Assembly: GCF_002002865.1 (NCBI RefSeq)
Contig: NZ_CP019508.1
Span: 186,001 to 250,000 of the forward strand
Direction of reading: 5' to 3'
Length of the DNA stretch: 64,000 bases
Origin: Brevundimonas sp. LM2
GTDB taxonomy: Bacteria; Pseudomonadota; Alphaproteobacteria; Caulobacterales; Caulobacteraceae
Numbering within the stretch: the stretch's first letter is position 1; each line of letters begins with the position of its first letter. The notes under the pieces were generated by a model. That model was given only the letters and a program-made list of their open reading frames with translations, was not told the origin of the DNA and searched no databases. The position numbers and the translations under genes were made by a program. This document shows, piece by piece, positions 40,381-49,920 of this stretch.

Positions 40381-40824
40381 ATGGCTCCTTCGTCCCTGTC
40401 CGAGACCCTGTCGAGCCCGGAGGTCCAGGCCTTCGCCAGTGGCTTTCCCGTGCTCGTGCTGCATCTGGTGGTCACCTTCTTCCTTCTCGGCACCGGGGCC
40501 GTGGTCTACGGCCTGCTGACGCCGTGGAAGGAGATCGCGCTGATCCGCCAAGGCAATGCCGCGGCGGGCGTGGCCTTCGGCGGCGTCCTGGTCGGTCTGG
40601 CCATTCCCCTGGCGGTCTCGCTGTCGGTCTCGACCTCGGTCGCCGACATCGCGGTGTGGGGCGTGGCCACCCTGGTGCTGCAGCTTCTGGCCTTCCGCAT
40701 CGTCGACATCGTGCTGACGGGCCTGCCCCAGCGGATCCAGGAGGGGGAGGTGTCCGCCGCCGTCCTGCTGGTCTCGGCCAAGCTGGCGACGGCGCTGATC
40801 CTCGCCGCCGCCCTGACGGGCTGA
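40381..40824 (+). CDS. DUF350 family membrane protein
   Basis: The 147-residue protein has four hydrophobic helices and the DUF350 pattern T-F-F-L-L-G-T-G-A-V-V-Y-G-L-L-T-P, then G-N-A-A-A-G-V-A-F-G-G-V-L-V-G-L-A-I-P-L-A. In the second half L-L-V-S-A-K-L-A-T-A-L-I-L-A-A-A-L-T-G is seen. The family has no known activity but often stands next to spermidine synthase-like or protease genes. Here a secreted serine protease gene begins six bases after its stop. Confidence 0.85.
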   Translation: MAPSSLSETLSSPEVQAFASGFPVLVLHLVVTFFLLGTGAVVYGLLTPWKEIALIRQGNAAAGVAFGGVLVGLAIPLAVSLSVSTSVADIAVWGVATLVLQLLAFRIVDIVLTGLPQRIQEGEVSAAVLLVSAKLATALILAAALTG

Positions 40825-40830
40825 GGCCCG

Positions 40831-41661
40831 ATGACCCTGCCCCGGCCCGCCGACCTGTTGCTCTATGCGGGAGCCGGCCTGCTTCTGGTCTTCGCCTCGC
40901 TGGCGCAGCGCGAAAACGCCGACGCTCCGCCCGCGCCCCCGCCGCTCGATGCGGTCGAGGGGGCCCTGCTGGGACCCGTGACCCCCTTCGATCCGGCCGT
41001 GACCGTGATCTCGCCGGACATCCCGTTCCAGCCGGCCTCCGGGACCGCCTTTTCGATCGCCGGCGAGGGGCGCTGGCTGACAGCGAAACACGTGGTGGAA
41101 GGCTGCCGCCGCCCGGCCCTGGTGGTCGGCGGGGGGCGCGCGGTCGCGGCCGACGTCCGTCTGTCGCCGCGCGCCGACATCGCGCTCCTGATCACGACCG
41201 GGGGGCCGCCCGCCCTGCCGGTGACCACGACCGCCCCCCTGCGGGTCGGTCAGCGCGCCTTCCACCCCGGCTTTCCGCAAGGCACGGCGGGGGAGGTGAC
41301 GTCGCGCCTGCTCGGTCGCGAGGTGCTGCATGTTCGGGGGCGGGGACAGCGCGACGAGCCGGTTCTGGCCTGGGCCGAAGTGGGCCGGACCGAGGGTCTG
41401 GACGGGACGCTGGCCGGGCTGTCGGGCGCCCCGGCCATGGACCGGCGAGGCCGGGTCGTCGGCATGACCATCGCCGAGGCCCCGCGCCGGGGCCGGATCT
41501 ACACGACCTCGCCCGACACCCTGGGCCCCGCCATCCGGGGCGAGCAGCCGGCCGGGGAGCCGCTGCTGAGCGAACCGGTCACCATCGAGAATTATGGCCG
41601 CGTCGCCGATGATCTGAGGCGGGACCTGCGCGTGGCGCAGGTCGTCTGTCTGTCGGCCTGA
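40831..41661 (+). CDS. Trypsin-like (S1 family) serine protease, membrane-anchored
   Basis: The 276-residue protein has an N-terminal membrane anchor (about 8-26). The chymotrypsin-fold triad is His in W-L-T-A-K-H-V-V-E-G-C near residue 90, Asp in R-A-D-I-A-L-L near 114, and Ser in L-A-G-L-S-G-A-P-A-M-D near 196. A later G-R-V-V-G-M-T-I closes the second barrel. There is no PDZ domain, unlike DegP/DegQ. It is probably co-transcribed with the DUF350 gene. Substrate unknown. Confidence 0.85.
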   Translation: MTLPRPADLLLYAGAGLLLVFASLAQRENADAPPAPPPLDAVEGALLGPVTPFDPAVTVISPDIPFQPASGTAFSIAGEGRWLTAKHVVEGCRRPALVVGGGRAVAADVRLSPRADIALLITTGGPPALPVTTTAPLRVGQRAFHPGFPQGTAGEVTSRLLGREVLHVRGRGQRDEPVLAWAEVGRTEGLDGTLAGLSGAPAMDRRGRVVGMTIAEAPRRGRIYTTSPDTLGPAIRGEQPAGEPLLSEPVTIENYGRVADDLRRDLRVAQVVCLSA

Positions 41662-41668
41662 TCGCTCC

Positions 41669-42313
41669 ATGCCGAGCCTGACCCTGCCGGTCGATCCGCA
41701 TCTGTTCGTCGTCTTCGTCGGGGTCATGGCGGTGCTGGCTGCGACGCCCGGCCCGGCCAATCTGTTCGCCATCGCCACCGGGATCGAACGCGGCCGTCGT
41801 GCGGTCCTGGTCGCGGTCCTCGGCATGAATACCGCCACCCTGGTCTGGTTCGCGGCGGCGGCGCTCGGCCTGGGCGCGCTCGTGGCCGCCTTTCCGCAGG
41901 TGTTCCGCGTCGTGGCGATGCTCGGGGCGCTCTACGTCGGCTGGCTGGGGCTCTCGGCCCTGTTGGCGGCGGTCAAGCCGCGCGCTCCAGCCGAAGCCGA
42001 CGAGGGCAGGGTTCGCCCGCAGCGCCCGGCCTTCGTCGACGGCTTTCTGGTCCAGCTCGCCAACCCGAAGATCGTCCTGTTCTTCTCCGCCGTCCTGCCG
42101 CCTTTCATGGATGTCGCGCGCCCGGCCGGTCCGCAGTTGGCGGTCTTTGCAGGCGTGTTGATCGGCATGGACCTGATCACCATGACCGCCTACGGTCTGG
42201 GGGGCGCGACCCTGGCCCGGCGGATGGACGACCCGACCTTCAGGCGCGTCTTCAGCGTCTTCGTGGGGCTGCTGCTGCTCTCGGCCGCCGCCCTGATTGG
42301 TTTGCGATTATAG
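41669..42313 (+). CDS. LysE/RhtB family amino acid exporter
   Basis: The 214-residue protein has six predicted membrane helices. The family motif A-A-T-P-G-P-A-N-L-F-A-I-A-T-G lies near residue 24, with G-A-L-Y-V-G-W-L-G and F-L-V-Q-L-A-N-P-K-I-V-L-F-F-S-A-V-L-P-P-F near 130. Members export amino acids such as homoserine, threonine or lysine. Starts seven bases after the protease stop. A 7-bp stem (GAACGGG/CCCGTTC, 42331-42355) follows, without a T-run. Confidence 0.93.
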   Translation: MPSLTLPVDPHLFVVFVGVMAVLAATPGPANLFAIATGIERGRRAVLVAVLGMNTATLVWFAAAALGLGALVAAFPQVFRVVAMLGALYVGWLGLSALLAAVKPRAPAEADEGRVRPQRPAFVDGFLVQLANPKIVLFFSAVLPPFMDVARPAGPQLAVFAGVLIGMDLITMTAYGLGGATLARRMDDPTFRRVFSVFVGLLLLSAAALIGLRL

Positions 42314-42398
42314 GGACTTGCTTATTCGCGGAACGGGCGTGTTCATGTCCCGTTCAGGTCAAAAGGCGGATAACCCGCCCTCCTCCTGGAGTTCTCCC

Positions 42399-42947
42399 AT
42401 GTTACGCCCGACCAAGACATTTCTGATGGTCGCCGCCGCCGCCCTGACCTTGGGCGCCTGTGCCACCGCCACACCCTATGCCCCCGCCGGGTTCAACGGC
42501 CAGCGGGGCGGCTATGCCGAACAGCGGCTGGAGAGCGACCGCTTCCGGGTCAGCTTCTCGGGCAACTCAGTGACCTCGCGCGAGCAGGTCGAGATGTCGC
42601 TGCTGCTGCGCGCGGCCGAACTGACGACCGAGAACGGTTTCGACTGGTTCTCGACCGCCAACCGCGCCACCGATCGCGATACGCGGTTCCAGACGATCGG
42701 CGATCCCTTCTTCGATCGCTACCGCTACTGGGGCCCGTCCTGGCGCTACTACGGCCGTCGCGGCTGGAGCCCGTGGGGCGATCCGTTCTGGGGCCGTTCG
42801 GACTTCGACGTCCAGCAGATCGACCGCTATGAGGCCACGGCCGAGATCGTCATGGGACGCGGCGCCAAGCCGGCCGGCGATCCCAATGCCTTCGATGCCC
42901 GCGAAGTGATCTCTAACATCGGCAGCCGCGTCTCCCGCCCGATGTAA
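42399..42947 (+). CDS. CC0125/CC1285-like lipoprotein
   Basis: The 182-residue protein has a lipoprotein signal with L-G-A-C at about residues 15-18, followed by ATATPYAPAGFNGQRGGYAE. The conserved segment R-V-S-F-S-G-N-S-V-T-S-R-E-Q-V-E-M-S-L-L-L-R-A-A-E-L-T resembles the Caulobacter CC0125/CC1285 lipoprotein family, as far as I recall it. A Trp/Tyr/Arg-rich patch (R-Y-W-G-P-S-W-R-Y-Y-G-R-R-G-W) is notable. Function unknown. The start at 42399 follows a CTGGAG ribosome site and preserves the lipobox. Confidence 0.82.
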   Translation: MLRPTKTFLMVAAAALTLGACATATPYAPAGFNGQRGGYAEQRLESDRFRVSFSGNSVTSREQVEMSLLLRAAELTTENGFDWFSTANRATDRDTRFQTIGDPFFDRYRYWGPSWRYYGRRGWSPWGDPFWGRSDFDVQQIDRYEATAEIVMGRGAKPAGDPNAFDAREVISNIGSRVSRPM

Positions 42948-42955
42948 CGATGGAT

Positions 42956-42981
42956 CCCCGGGTCGGTCAGCCGACCCGGGG
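42956..42981. terminator. Bidirectional terminator hairpin
   Basis: A perfect 11-bp stem CCCCGGGTCGG / CCGACCCGGGG with a TCAG loop lies between the convergent lipoprotein and DUF6065-like genes and covers the stop codon of the latter. Neither side has a strong T-run. Confidence 0.65.
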
Positions 42982-43740
42982 AGTCTTCAGACGCCGCTTG
43001 TTGGCGTGCGTCGCCGGGGCGTTGCCGAGCGCCTCCGGAATCTCGCCCTTGAAATAGAACCGCTGCCAGGCCTCCTTGGCCGCGTCCGGATCGCCGGACG
43101 CCAGCCGCGTGTTGAAATCGGTTCGCTGGCGGTTCCAGGCCTCGAACTGGCCCTTCATCACCGGGTTGGACTCCAGCGTCCGGATCACCGGCTGCACCTG
43201 TTCCAGCTTGCGATGCTCGACCAGGTTGATGAAGCAGAAGGGCTCCCCGCGTTCGAACTTGATCCGCCCGGGCCGGGTGAAGATCCAGTTCATCGTGAAG
43301 GGGAAGGGAAGCCAGTCGGTCTCGATCAGCCCGACCAGGGGCTGAATCCCGTCCTTGAGGTGATTGGGCGAGCCCGAGCAGATCATCCCCCAGCCCGGCG
43401 GCGTCCGGAACAGATACTGGGGATGCATGGTCAGGACGCCGCGCGAGAAGTGCGAGGTGACGAAATGGTCCAGCTCCGGCTGCGGCCGTTCCGGCGTGAT
43501 GGTGATGTCCGACTGCTGCGGCCCCCCGTTCCACTCCGCCGTGAAGGTGAAGGGGCACAGGATCTCCCAGCCGGTCGTATTGGCCATGGTCAGGGGCAGG
43601 CAGCGGTAGGGATGCCGGCTGACGAAGGCGTCCATCCAGTTCCGCGACTGGCGCCCGGGCACCATGTCCGGCGGCCGCGACGACATGGGATAGCATTCCA
43701 GTTCCAAGGCGGGGCATCCTTCAGGCAGCGATCGAGCCAA
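42967..43740 (-). CDS. DUF6065-like protein of unknown function
   Basis: The 257-residue soluble protein starts [20 protein letters not shown] and contains many aromatic residues. Examples are [36 protein letters not shown] and [15 protein letters not shown]. The pattern recalls DUF6065 proteins found in Caulobacter relatives; I hold this only as a likely name. There is no signal peptide or membrane helix. An internal ATG 19 codons in (M-S-S-R-P) is an alternative start. Confidence 0.7.
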   Translation of the reverse strand: MARSLPEGCPALELECYPMSSRPPDMVPGRQSRNWMDAFVSRHPYRCLPLTMANTTGWEILCPFTFTAEWNGGPQQSDITITPERPQPELDHFVTSHFSRGVLTMHPQYLFRTPPGWGMICSGSPNHLKDGIQPLVGLIETDWLPFPFTMNWIFTRPGRIKFERGEPFCFINLVEHRKLEQVQPVIRTLESNPVMKGQFEAWNRQRTDFNTRLASGDPDAAKEAWQRFYFKGEIPEALGNAPATHANKRRLKTPRVG

Positions 43741-43760
43741 CCCTCCTAACCCGGCCGGCC

Positions 43761-44291
43761 ATGACCACTCAACCGCCCCCGACCCCGGCCTTCGACCGCG
43801 ACGGCCTGCTGGCCTGGATGGCGGCCCACGGCATCGATCACACGACGCATGACCATCCGGCCGTCTTCCGGGTCGAGGAGGGGCTCGAGATGAAGGCCGC
43901 CCTGCCCGGGGCCCACACCAAGAACCTCTTTCTCAAGGACAAGAAGGGTCGGCTGTGGCTGATCTCGGCGCGACAGGACACGGTCATCGACCTCAAGGCC
44001 GCGCCCCGCGCCATCGGCTCGGACCGGCTGTCGTTCGGCAACGAGACCCTGATGTGGGAGACGCTGGGGGTCCGCCCCGGGTCGGTCACGGCCCTGGGCC
44101 TGATCAACGACGTCGAGCGGCGGGTCGGCTTCGTGCTCGACCGACGACTGTGGGAGGCCGACATCGTCAACTTCCATCCCCTCACCAATACGGCCACGAC
44201 CGCCCTGCCCCAGGCCGCGTTCCGACGCGTTCTGACGCTGCTGGGGCGCGACCCCCAGGTGGTGGATTTCGGTCCGCCCGCGGCGGGATGA
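43761..44291 (+). CDS. Prolyl-tRNA editing protein (ProX/YbaK-related)
   Basis: The 176-residue protein has the trans-editing domain of the ProRS INS family. It shows [15 protein letters not shown] near residue 30, [18 protein letters not shown] near 50, and [10 protein letters not shown] near 112, with [10 protein letters not shown] near 138. Such stand-alone domains (ProXp-ala, PrdX) clear Ala-tRNAPro. It is divergent from the DUF6065-like gene with a 20-base gap. Confidence 0.9.
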   Translation: MTTQPPPTPAFDRDGLLAWMAAHGIDHTTHDHPAVFRVEEGLEMKAALPGAHTKNLFLKDKKGRLWLISARQDTVIDLKAAPRAIGSDRLSFGNETLMWETLGVRPGSVTALGLINDVERRVGFVLDRRLWEADIVNFHPLTNTATTALPQAAFRRVLTLLGRDPQVVDFGPPAAG

Positions 44292-44424
44292 CGGTCAGGC
44301 ACGGACGCGCCGGTACGGCCGTCGTCGCCGTCCTGACACGGATGAGGGTGTATCCCACGGACGCGACCGCGGGACCGCAGCGCCGCGCCGATATCGAACC
44401 GCCTGCTTTCCAAAAGGCCTACCC

Positions 44425-45669
44425 ATGCGCATCGCCCGCAGTCTGACCATCGTGGCCGTTTCGGCCCTGCTGGGCCTGGCCCCGGCCGCCGTCGCGGCGC
44501 AGGAGCCCGCGCGGAGCCCGGTCGTCGCGGCGCAGAGCGATCGCGCGGCCGCGCGCCCCGCGCCGGCGCGCAACATCATCCTGTTCCTGGCCGACGCCGG
44601 CGGCGTGTCCGTGCTCTCGGCCGCCAGCCTGATGGCCTATGGCGAACAGTTGCGACTGCATGTCCAGGGATGGCCGCACCTCGGGTTGAGCGAGACGTCG
44701 CCGGTGGACGAGTTCGTGTCCGATTCCGCCAACGGCATGTCGGCGATCGTCACCGGGGTCAAAACCCGCAACGGGGTCATCAGCCAGGGTCCGGACGCCG
44801 TCCGCGGCCGGACCGACGGGGTCCCGACCAAGACCCTGCTGGAGTATGCCGAGGCGCGCGGCCTGCGCACCGGCGTCATCACGACCCAGGCGATCACCGA
44901 CGCCACCCCGGCCGCCAACTATGCCCACGCCAACGACCGCAACGACTGGGGCGGGATCTTTCCTCAGGCCTTCGCGCCCCGGTTTGGCGACGGCGTCGAT
45001 GTCCTGATCGGGGCGGGCCGCCAGCCGATCGCGGAACAACTCGCGGCGCGCGGCACCAGCTTCGCGGCGCTGGGCGAGGCGCATGATCGGCCCGTCTATG
45101 ACACGCTCGACGCCGCCCCCGAGGCGAACCAGCGACCCATCGTCGTCGCCGACGCGATCGGCGCCCGCGCCGCCACCCTGCGCGCGCTCGACATTCTTGA
45201 GCGGTCGGACACCGGCTATTTCCTGGTCGTCGAGTGGGACGCCCATACGGACGATCCCCGTCAGGGCCTGCAGAATGTCGTGGATTTCGACAAACTGATC
45301 GCCGAGGTCGAACAGCGCGTCGACCTCGACGACACCCTGCTGCTGTTCACCGCCGACCACTCGTTCGGACTGCAGGTCGACGGGGGCCGGCGGGGTCAGC
45401 CGCTGCTGGACGGCTATGAGGCGTGGAAGGCCGCGGGCGTCGAGGGGATGGTCCGGCTCGATCACGTGCTGGTCAACACCACCCACACGGCCGAGGAGGT
45501 TCCCGCCCTGGCGATCGGAGCGGGCGCCGAGGGCGTGCGCGGCTATTTCCCCAATACCCATCTGTTCGAGGTCATGATTTCGGCCTGGGGCTGGAGCCCG
45601 GATACGGCGCCGTCGGATCCGGTCCGGTCCGACAGCGAAGCCGCGCGCCCGGACGCCGACGGCGCCTGA
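44425..45669 (+). CDS. Alkaline phosphatase, exported
   Basis: The 414-residue protein has a signal peptide (MRIARSLTIVAVSALLGLAPAAVAAQ). The alkaline phosphatase superfamily core has N-I-I-L-F-L-A-D-A-G-G near residue 50, the nucleophile region V-S-D-S-A-N-G-M-S-A-I near 97, E-W-D-A-H-T-D-D-P near 270, T-A-D-H-S-F near 310, and N-T-T-H-T-A-E-E-V-P-A-L-A-I-G near 351. It would release phosphate from esters in the periplasm. The usual G-D-G-M-G is replaced by A-D-A-G-G but the metal Asp remains. I found no convincing Pho box in the 133-base upstream gap. Confidence 0.88.
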   Translation: MRIARSLTIVAVSALLGLAPAAVAAQEPARSPVVAAQSDRAAARPAPARNIILFLADAGGVSVLSAASLMAYGEQLRLHVQGWPHLGLSETSPVDEFVSDSANGMSAIVTGVKTRNGVISQGPDAVRGRTDGVPTKTLLEYAEARGLRTGVITTQAITDATPAANYAHANDRNDWGGIFPQAFAPRFGDGVDVLIGAGRQPIAEQLAARGTSFAALGEAHDRPVYDTLDAAPEANQRPIVVADAIGARAATLRALDILERSDTGYFLVVEWDAHTDDPRQGLQNVVDFDKLIAEVEQRVDLDDTLLLFTADHSFGLQVDGGRRGQPLLDGYEAWKAAGVEGMVRLDHVLVNTTHTAEEVPALAIGAGAEGVRGYFPNTHLFEVMISAWGWSPDTAPSDPVRSDSEAARPDADGA

Positions 45670-45798
45670 GGGTCGAGTCCGCAGTTCCAGACGCTCCTCG
45701 TGGCGCGACGTTCAAGACGCGTCCGCGCCTTGCCTCATTGGCGTCCCGCGACCATCTGAGGCCTTCCGCGTTACCACGGACTGCAGCAGAGACCCCTC

Positions 45799-46701
45799 AT
45801 GAGCCTTGTCGACCCCACCACGCCCGCGGGCGCCGATGACCTGATCAAGGACGGCTCCGACGCCGGCTTCATGGACGACGTAATCGCCCAGTCCAGGATC
45901 CAGCCCGTCATCGTCGACTTCTGGGCCACCTGGTGTGGGCCCTGCCGCACCCTGACCCCGGCGCTGGAGAAACAGGTCCGGGCCGCCGGCGGAGCGGTCA
46001 AGCTGGTCAAGATCGACGTCGACAAGAACCCCGCCTATGCCGGGCAGCTGCGGGTCCAGTCGATCCCCACCGTCTATGCCTTCGTCGACGGCCAGCCGGT
46101 CGACGGCTTCCAGGGCGCGGTTCCCGAAAGCCAGATCAAGGCCTTCATCGAAAAACTGTCCGGCGGGGCCGGCGTCAACACCGACGTCGAACAGCTGCTG
46201 GCGCTCGGTGAGGAATCGCTCGGCCTCGACGACTTCGGCGGGGCGGCCCAGGCCTTCGCCCATGTCCTGACCATCGAGCCGGAGAACGAGACCGCCATCG
46301 CGGGCATGGCGCGGGTCTATCTGGCCGGAGGCGACGCCGACCAGGCGCGCCAGACCATCGCCATGGCCCCGGCCGACTCCAAGAACGCCGCCGTGATCAG
46401 CCTGCGCGCCCAATTGGCCCTAGCCTCGGCCGCACCGGCCAGCGAGACCGAGACCCTGGAAGCCGCCCTGCGCGCCGATCCGTCCGACCATCAGGCCCGC
46501 TACGACCTGTCGCTGGCCCAGGCCGCCTCGGGCGACCTGAAGGGGGCGGTCGCCAGCCTGATCGATATCGTCCAGGCCGATCGGGATTGGAACGACCAGG
46601 CCGCGCGCAAACAGCTGCTGGTGGTGTTCGAGGCCGCCGGCCTGTCGTCCGACATCGCCAAGGACGGGCGCCGTCGCCTGTCCTCGATCCTGTTCGCTTA
46701 A
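45799..46701 (+). CDS. ybbN: Thioredoxin-like co-chaperone of the YbbN/CnoX type
   Basis: The 300-residue protein has an N-terminal thioredoxin domain with W-A-T-W-C-G-P-C-R near residue 45, and R-V-Q-S-I-P-T-V-Y-A-F. A TPR-like helical region follows from about residue 130, including E-P-E-N-E-T-A-I-A-G-M-A-R-V-Y and the C-terminal R-R-R-L-S-S-I-L-F-A. E. coli CnoX protects substrates from oxidation and hands them to GroEL. Here the CGPC active site is kept, as in Caulobacter, where the protein is redox-active. It is followed 13 bases later by a Lon-N domain gene. Confidence 0.92.
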   Translation: MSLVDPTTPAGADDLIKDGSDAGFMDDVIAQSRIQPVIVDFWATWCGPCRTLTPALEKQVRAAGGAVKLVKIDVDKNPAYAGQLRVQSIPTVYAFVDGQPVDGFQGAVPESQIKAFIEKLSGGAGVNTDVEQLLALGEESLGLDDFGGAAQAFAHVLTIEPENETAIAGMARVYLAGGDADQARQTIAMAPADSKNAAVISLRAQLALASAAPASETETLEAALRADPSDHQARYDLSLAQAASGDLKGAVASLIDIVQADRDWNDQAARKQLLVVFEAAGLSSDIAKDGRRRLSSILFA

Positions 46702-46714
46702 GAGGGGTGCCACG

Positions 46715-47374
46715 ATGGCCCAGGGCTACGTCAAGGCGGTCGACCTGCCCCAGGTCATTCCCGTGTTTCCCTTGCCGGGGTCGATCCTGCTGCCGCGGGG
46801 CCAGCTGCCGCTGAACATCTTCGAGCCGCGCTATCTTAACATGATCGACGACGCCATGGCCGGAGACCGGGTGGTGGGCTTGATCCAGCCGGTCGGCGGC
46901 CCCAGGCCCCTGCCCAGCCTGGCGGCCGTGGGCTGCGCCGGGCGGATCACCAGCTTCGCCGAGACCTCCGACGGTCGCTACTTGGTGACCCTGACCGGGG
47001 TGGCCCGGTTCCGCGTGGCGTCCGAGCTGCCGACCCAGACTCCTTATCGCCAGGTCCGCGCCACCTTCGCCCCGTTCGAGGCCGACCTGACCGCGCCGGT
47101 GGGCGGGGAAAGCTTCCAGCGCGAAACCTTCCTGGCCGCCCTGCGGGCCTATCTGGAACGGCGCCAGCTCGAGATCGACTGGGAAACCGCCGAGGCCGCG
47201 CCGCAGGAGGCGCTGATCAACAGCCTGTCGATGGCGCTCCCGTTCGAGGGGCCGGAGAAGCAGGCATTGCTGGAAGCGCCCACCCTCGACGACCGCGTCG
47301 CCGTCCTGACCGCCCTGATGCGCATCGACGCCGCCGAAATGGGCGACGGCGACACGCCGTCGTCGATGCAGTGA
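46715..47374 (+). CDS. LON peptidase substrate-binding domain protein
   Basis: The 219-residue protein is the N-terminal (LAN) domain of Lon without ATPase or peptidase. Motifs are I-P-V-F-P-L-P-G-S-I-L-L-P-R-G-Q-L-P-L-N-I-F-E-P-R-Y near residue 15, then G-C-A-G-R-I-T-S-F-A-E-T and G-V-A-R-F-R-V. It is expected to be cytoplasmic and may act as a proteolysis adaptor. The ybbN-LonN-Trm112 order is common in alphaproteobacteria. Confidence 0.93.
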   Translation: MAQGYVKAVDLPQVIPVFPLPGSILLPRGQLPLNIFEPRYLNMIDDAMAGDRVVGLIQPVGGPRPLPSLAAVGCAGRITSFAETSDGRYLVTLTGVARFRVASELPTQTPYRQVRATFAPFEADLTAPVGGESFQRETFLAALRAYLERRQLEIDWETAEAAPQEALINSLSMALPFEGPEKQALLEAPTLDDRVAVLTALMRIDAAEMGDGDTPSSMQ

Positions 47375-47379
47375 AAGAT

Positions 47380-47482
<103 letters not shown>

Positions 47483-47485
47483 TTG

Positions 47486-47680
47486 ATGAGCGACACCTTC
47501 AACACGCCCTCCTCGGTCGACCCCCGCCTGCTGGAGGTCCTGGTCTGCCCCGTCACGCGCGGCAGCCTGGAGTACGACCGGGCGGCGAGCGAACTGATCT
47601 CCAGGGGGGCGAAACTGGCCTTCCCGATCCGCGACGGCGTGCCGATCATGCTGCCGGACGAGGCGCGGGCGCTGGACTGA
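47486..47680 (+). CDS. Trm112 family protein
   Basis: The 64-residue protein has the bacterial Trm112/YcaR pattern [20 protein letters not shown] near residue 10 and [16 protein letters not shown] near 45. Only one Cys is kept, so no zinc site is expected. Trm112 proteins are small partners of methyltransferases. The heptamer repeat occupies its upstream region, leaving no clear Shine-Dalgarno. Confidence 0.93.
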   Translation: MSDTFNTPSSVDPRLLEVLVCPVTRGSLEYDRAASELISRGAKLAFPIRDGVPIMLPDEARALD

Positions 47681-47697
47681 TCCCCATCGGCCCGACG

Positions 47698-48303
47698 ATG
47701 GAGCCCTTTCCCGAGCTGCCGGGGTTTCGCTACTGGCCCGGCGCGCTCGACCGGGCGGGACAGACCGACCTCCTGTCGGAGATCCAGGCGGCCCTGGTGG
47801 AGGCCCCGCTGTATCAGCCGGTCACCCCGGGCGGGAAACCGTTCTCGGTGCGGATGACCAACCTGGGCCGGGTCGGCTGGGTTTCGGACCGGGCCGGCTA
47901 TCGCTACCAGGCCACCCATCCGGACAACGGCCGGCCCTGGCCCGCCATCCCGGAGACCCTGCTGGCGCTGTGGGACACGCTGACCGAAGGCCTGCCGCCG
48001 CCGGACGCCTGCCTCGTCAATCTGTACCGCGACACCGCCCGGATGGGCCTGCACCAGGACAAGGACGAGGCCGACCTGGGCGCCCCGGTGCTTTCGCTCT
48101 CGCTGGGCGACACGGCGGTGTTCCGCATAGGACCGGCGGCCGGCGGGCCGACCCGGTCGCTGCGGCTCAGCTCGGGTGACGTCTGCGCCCTGAACGGCCC
48201 GTCCCGGATGGCACGGCATGGCATCGACCGGCTGCTGGCGGGATCCTCGACCCTGGTGCCGGGCGGAGGACGGATCAATCTGACCCTGAGGCGCGCGACC
48301 TGA
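47698..48303 (+). CDS. alkB: AlkB-like DNA oxidative demethylase
   Basis: The 201-residue protein is a 2-oxoglutarate/Fe(II) dioxygenase that repairs 1-methyladenine and 3-methylcytosine. The iron ligands are in G-L-H-Q-D-K-D-E near residue 118 and the second His in M-A-R-H-G-I-D near 176. The 2-oxoglutarate clamp is in G-G-R-I-N-L-T-L-R-R near 190. S-V-R-M-T-N-L-G and Y-R-Y are in the substrate lid. It starts 17 bases after the Trm112 stop. Confidence 0.96.
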   Translation: MEPFPELPGFRYWPGALDRAGQTDLLSEIQAALVEAPLYQPVTPGGKPFSVRMTNLGRVGWVSDRAGYRYQATHPDNGRPWPAIPETLLALWDTLTEGLPPPDACLVNLYRDTARMGLHQDKDEADLGAPVLSLSLGDTAVFRIGPAAGGPTRSLRLSSGDVCALNGPSRMARHGIDRLLAGSSTLVPGGGRINLTLRRAT

Positions 48304-48373
48304 GGCCGCACGCGGGCGTGACTCGACCGCGGCGGTTCCTTGACCCACAGTCGCGCGACCGAAGGAGCCCACC

Positions 48374-49279
48374 ATGACCATCCTGACCCGGCCCGAAGGC
48401 CTGACCGCCGAAGACCTGAACCTGTCGCGTCGCGGCCTGGGGGCCCTGACCCTGGGGGCCGCCGTCTTCACCGGCTATGCCCCGGCCGCCCTGTCGCAGT
48501 CGGCCCAGCCGATCGTCACCGACGCCGAAGGGCTCGCGGTCGCGATGGTGACCTACCCCGCCCCGGACGGCTTCGACCTGCCCGCCTATGTCGCCCGGCC
48601 CGAGGGGGAGGGCCCCTTTCCCCTGGTGATCGTGGTGTCCGAGATCTTCGGCCTGCACGCCTATATCCAGGACGTCTGCCGCCGTCTGGCCAAACAGGGC
48701 TATGCCGCCATCGCTCCGGCCTTCTTCGTCCGCGTCGAGGATCCGGCCCCCCTGTCCGACATGGGACGTATCCAGGCCATCGTCGCGGAAGCCAAATACG
48801 ATCAGGTCATGGGCGACATCGACGCCACCCTGAGCTGGGCCTCGGGCCAGCTGTGGGCCCAGGCCGAACGGGTCGGCATCACCGGCTTCTGCTGGGGCGG
48901 CAAGGTGGTGTGGCAGGCGGCCGCCCGGTTCGCCGCCATCGACGCGGGCGTGGCCTGGTACGGTCGCCTGGCCCCCGCCGCCACGGCCACGGCCGAGCAG
49001 ACCGAGGGCGGCCGCCCCTGGCCGGTCGATCTGGCCGACGACCTGAAGGCCGTCGTCATCGGCAACTACGGCGGGCAGGACCAGGGCATCCCCCTGGCCA
49101 GCGTCGAGGCCATGCGGACGGCCCTGGTGTCAGCGGGGGCCACCGACAGCGGGATCAAGGTCTATGACGACGCCCAGCACGGATTCCACGCCGATTATCG
49201 CCCCAGCTACAACCCCGCCGACGCCGCCGACAGCTGGTCGCGCCTGCTGGCCCTGTTCGAGGCCAGGCTGAAAGCCTAG
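48374..49279 (+). CDS. Dienelactone hydrolase family protein with Tat signal
   Basis: The 301-residue protein has an alpha/beta-hydrolase fold of the dienelactone hydrolase type. It shows V-S-E-I-F-G-L-H-A-Y-I-Q-D-V-C-R-R-L near residue 92, nucleophile Cys in I-T-G-F-C-W-G-G-K near 172, and His in Y-D-D-A-Q-H-G-F near 260. The N-terminus L-S-R-R-G-L-G-A-L-T-L-G-A-A-V is a twin-arginine signal, so export is predicted. The role could be lactone or ester hydrolysis. Its 3' end overlaps the convergent grpE stop by four bases. Confidence 0.9.
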   Translation: MTILTRPEGLTAEDLNLSRRGLGALTLGAAVFTGYAPAALSQSAQPIVTDAEGLAVAMVTYPAPDGFDLPAYVARPEGEGPFPLVIVVSEIFGLHAYIQDVCRRLAKQGYAAIAPAFFVRVEDPAPLSDMGRIQAIVAEAKYDQVMGDIDATLSWASGQLWAQAERVGITGFCWGGKVVWQAAARFAAIDAGVAWYGRLAPAATATAEQTEGGRPWPVDLADDLKAVVIGNYGGQDQGIPLASVEAMRTALVSAGATDSGIKVYDDAQHGFHADYRPSYNPADAADSWSRLLALFEARLKA

Positions 49280-49920
49280 GCCTGGCCGTCGAAGGTCCCG
49301 CCGTTGCCGCCCGGGACGGTCCCATAGGGGTTCGCGCCCTGCGGACCCGAGCCCTTGGCGGCCACGACGACCATGGCCGGGCGCACGGTGCGGCCGAACA
49401 GCTCGTATCCCGCCTGCATGGTCTGCACCACGGTGCCGCCCGGAGCCTCGGTCGAGGGCTGTTCCATCATGGCCTGGTGCAGGTGCGGATCGAAGGGATC
49501 GCCGAGGGCCGGGGCCAGCCGCTTCAGTCCATTGGTCTCGAACGCCTGAAGCAGCGACTTCTGCGTCAGCTCCAGCCCGTTGATCAGGCCCGCCGCCGCC
49601 GAGTCCGCATCCTTGGGCGCCGCCATCAGGGCGCGCTCCAGATTGTCGGCCACGCCCAGCAGGTCCTTGGCGAAGCGCTGGATGGCGAAGGCCCGGGCGT
49701 CGTTCATCTGGGTCTCGGTGCGACGCTTGACGTTGTCGGCCTCGGCCGCCGCCCGCAGCGCGCGGTCCTTCCACTGGTCGCGCTCGGCGATCACGGCGTC
49801 CAGCGGGGCCAGATTGTCGGGATCCGCATCCAGCCCAGCCTCGGCATTGGCCAGGGCCTCGTCCAGCTGGGATTCGAGGTCGCCCATTTTCTCAGAGCCT
49901 GTATTGGTCGTATCGGTCAC
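49276..49920 (-). CDS. grpE: Nucleotide exchange factor GrpE
   Basis: The 214-residue protein has an acidic N-terminus, a long helix with [23 protein letters not shown] and [16 protein letters not shown]. The beta domain H-L-H-Q-A-M-M-E-Q and [20 protein letters not shown] completes it. GrpE releases ADP from DnaK. It is the second gene of the hrcA-grpE operon, with a four-base overlap. dnaK is not in this window. Confidence 0.97.
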   Translation of the reverse strand: MTDTTNTGSEKMGDLESQLDEALANAEAGLDADPDNLAPLDAVIAERDQWKDRALRAAAEADNVKRRTETQMNDARAFAIQRFAKDLLGVADNLERALMAAPKDADSAAAGLINGLELTQKSLLQAFETNGLKRLAPALGDPFDPHLHQAMMEQPSTEAPGGTVVQTMQAGYELFGRTVRPAMVVVAAKGSGPQGANPYGTVPGGNGGTFDGQA